Assembly: GCA_903912275.1 (NCBI GenBank)
Contig: CAIWGR010000320.1
Span: 1 to 7,541 of the forward strand
Length of the DNA stretch: 7,541 nucleotides
Direction: 5' to 3'
Source: an uncultured delta proteobacterium
GTDB lineage: Bacteria > Myxococcota_A > Bradymonadia > REDH01
The notes beneath the pieces were generated by a model. It was not told the DNA's origin. It did no database searches and saw only the letters and a program-made list of their open reading frames with translations. The translations under genes and the position numbers were made by a program. Within the stretch, counting starts at the first letter, position 1. The number at the start of each line of letters is the position of its first letter. Of this stretch, positions 5,681 to 7,541 are shown piece after piece.

Positions 5681-7541
5681 ATGTGGGGTTGGGCAGCGGT
5701 CGCTGCGGCGCTCCTGCTGCTGCTCGCGGGCTGCCGGCCCGTGGCCCCCGCGATGCCGGGGCGCACCGAGCTCGGCGTGGCCTCTGTTCGGTTTGAGGGG
5801 CTGCAGAGCTTCGACGAGGAGGAGCTGCTCGCGGGGCTCGCGACCCAAGAGGATGCCTACAATCCCTTCACGCCTCCGACTCGTTATAGCCCCTATGATG
5901 TGGCCACAGATGTGCAGCGGGCGGAGGCCTTCATGCATGCGCGGGGCTTCTTCGATGCGAAGGTCACCGACTTTGAGGTCGTGGAGCGGAAGGATGAGCC
6001 TGCGGTCGATGTGCGGTTCACGGTGGAAGAGGGCGCGCCGAGCGTGATCTCAGAAGTGCAGTTTGACCGGCGGTCGGTAGGGCAGATCGACCTGCGCGTG
6101 CTGCTGGCGGGGCTCCCCGTGGAGCGTGGCAGGCCCTTCAACGAGCAGGATCTTGCACGGACAGCACAGCTGATTCGGACGCGACTGCAAGAGAATGGCT
6201 ACGCCTACGCGCGGGTGGAGTCGCGCTCGTTCGTGCATCGCGAGAGCCACGAGGTGCAGGTCTACTTCTTCTGGGACCGTGGGCCGGCCTGCGTCTTCGG
6301 CAAGCTGGAGGTGGAGGGGAACAGCCGCATTCCTGACGCGCTCGTTGCGGGAGCCATCCAGATACGCCGCGGCGAGGTTTTCCGTCAGTCGCTGTTGCGG
6401 GATGCGCAGTTCGACCTCTACCGGCTCTCCGTTTTCGGCCTCGTCGAAGTGGAGGCCGTGTTGCCGGAGACCGATGTTTCGGCAATCGACGAGGGCGTCT
6501 GGGCGGAGGCTGAGCGGCTTCATCCGGCCGCTGGCTGGGCGGAGGTGCGCGTTGCATCGCGACCGGTCGGCGCCGCGGTCGAGGTCGCGTCAGGCGAGGG
6601 CGTGAAGCTGCGCGCGATGGATCCGAATGTGGCGGTGAAGATCCGGGTGACGGAGTCTGCGGCGGCGACGCTGAAGTTCGGTCTTGGCGCCGGCGTGGAG
6701 ACAGGTCGGACCGAGACCTACTCCAAGGGAGCGGCGCTCTGGCGGGGGGTGTTTGCGCCGCTGAACCGGGTCGATGTGGAGGGTAAGCTGGGGTACGCCT
6801 GGCTGGCGAACGGATTTTCGCTGCTGGGGCTCTCAAGCGACAAGCTCGACGCGGTCGCAGCGCAGAACGATGTCATCGGCTCTGTGAAGACGGCGCTGGT
6901 GACGCCGCAGCTTGGCGGAAGCGCCTATGACCTCTCTACCGCGGTCCGTTTCGATGCGGGGATCGAGCCAGGCTATGCCTACCGGAATCCCGGGGCGGAG
7001 ATCACGCTGTCGCGTCAGTTCGGCCGGTGGCTTCGCGGCGAGGTCGGTTACGCGGTGGACGTCTTTTTCATCCCCGACGACAAACTGACCGGCGCCTCGG
7101 GCTCGTCGAGCCTCGAATTGCCAGCCCAGTTCAGCCTCGGCGCGGTCACCTGGGCGCTGCGTCGCGACCGCCGCGACGACCCGCTTGCGACCCGCTCCGG
7201 CTACCTCGCGCAGGTGGAGGGGAAGGTGTCGGAGAACCTGCTGGTGGGCGACACGAGCTATGTCCGGATGACGCCTGAATTCCGCTACTTCAAGCCGCTC
7301 CATCGCCGGCTGGTGCTTGCGGCGCGTGCGAAGGCCGGACTGCTCGTGGAACTTGGCGGCGACGATGTGCCCCGTACGGAGCGCTACTATCTGGGCGGCG
7401 GTGATAGCGTTCGCGGCTTTCCGCAGGGACGGCTCGGACCGAACGATTATGCGGAGCCATCGAGCGTAACCGCGGTGAGCGGCGCAGCGGTCAGCTACGA
7501 TCCGAGCTGCCTGTCGCGGCCGACCGTATCGGAGCGCTGCT
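5681..7541 (+). CDS. Omp85-family outer-membrane protein (BamA/TamA-like), lipoprotein signal, 3'-truncated
   Basis: The frame is open from ATG 5681 to the window end (620 codons) with no stop. GGAGG (5672-5676) precedes it, 14 bases after the hydrolase stop. The N terminus is a lipoprotein signal, with LLLLLAGC and Cys18 as predicted lipidation site. Three POTRA-like repeats follow at about 31-115, 119-196 and 205-325 (beginnings such as ASVRFEGL, SEVQFDR and GKLEVEGNSRIP). The third is interrupted by about 52 residues (265-316) before VAVKIRVTE. From about 325 a beta-barrel begins with alternating strands, and it contains the Omp85 signature VRGF (577-580, in GGGDSVRGFPQG). Family members insert or assemble proteins in the outer membrane (BamA) or help export of autotransporters (TamA). 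The three-POTRA count favours a TamA-like or lineage-specific paralogue over canonical five-POTRA BamA. The C terminus lies beyond the window. Confidence 0.85.
   Translation, partial: MWGWAAVAAALLLLLAGCRPVAPAMPGRTELGVASVRFEGLQSFDEEELLAGLATQEDAYNPFTPPTRYSPYDVATDVQRAEAFMHARGFFDAKVTDFEVVERKDEPAVDVRFTVEEGAPSVISEVQFDRRSVGQIDLRVLLAGLPVERGRPFNEQDLARTAQLIRTRLQENGYAYARVESRSFVHRESHEVQVYFFWDRGPACVFGKLEVEGNSRIPDALVAGAIQIRRGEVFRQSLLRDAQFDLYRLSVFGLVEVEAVLPETDVSAIDEGVWAEAERLHPAAGWAEVRVASRPVGAAVEVASGEGVKLRAMDPNVAVKIRVTESAAATLKFGLGAGVETGRTETYSKGAALWRGVFAPLNRVDVEGKLGYAWLANGFSLLGLSSDKLDAVAAQNDVIGSVKTALVTPQLGGSAYDLSTAVRFDAGIEPGYAYRNPGAEITLSRQFGRWLRGEVGYAVDVFFIPDDKLTGASGSSSLELPAQFSLGAVTWALRRDRRDDPLATRSGYLAQVEGKVSENLLVGDTSYVRMTPEFRYFKPLHRRLVLAARAKAGLLVELGGDDVPRTERYYLGGGDSVRGFPQGRLGPNDYAEPSSVTAVSGAAVSYDPSCLSRPTVSERC

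Noticed and set aside
6138..7303. Minus-strand open frames opposite the Omp85 gene
   Set aside because: The plus strand is open for 620 codons with POTRA repeats and VRGF; the antisense frames are Arg/Pro/Ser-rich shadows.

Overview
The window is strongly G+C-rich, roughly two thirds by eye, and densely coded on both strands. Three things suggest a Gram-negative bacterium, possibly a deltaproteobacterium or myxobacterium-like lineage: an Omp85-type outer-membrane protein, a lipobox lipoprotein with an Ala/Pro-rich mature part, and the codon bias. This assignment is inference from style; no phylogenetic marker was tested.

Layout. (1) Positions 1-465 (+) hold the 3' part of a class II aldolase/adducin-family gene, closest by motif to methylthioribulose-1-phosphate dehydratase (MtnB). 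(2) It converges on a minus-strand pair. The small lipoprotein gene (895-620) ends in a clear intrinsic terminator at 584-552, and upstream of it lies a complete ribonuclease D gene (2196-1048). (3) About 150 bp of divergent intergenic DNA separates rnd from a tight plus-strand operon: nadA (quinolinate synthase), a NifS/IscS-type cysteine desulfurase, a metallo-beta-lactamase-fold hydrolase, and a BamA/TamA-like Omp85 protein that runs off the right edge. Gaps in this run are 4 bp, a 4-base ATGA overlap, and 14 bp, so co-transcription is very likely.

How the genes fit together. NadA carries an oxygen-sensitive [4Fe-4S] cluster and makes quinolinate for NAD synthesis. A cysteine desulfurase directly downstream is a sensible dedicated sulfur donor, as in the nad/nifS arrangement of Bacillus. 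The hydrolase has an intact metal site but an unknown substrate. The Omp85 gene has three POTRA-like repeats, the VRGF barrel motif, a lipoprotein-type signal peptide, an insertion of about 50 residues inside the last POTRA, and the start of an unusual extension after VRGF. It is the least ordinary gene here.

No tRNA, rRNA, CRISPR array, insertion sequence or phage gene was seen. Most of the window is ordinary chromosomal housekeeping. I found no convincing undescribed defence or mobile system.
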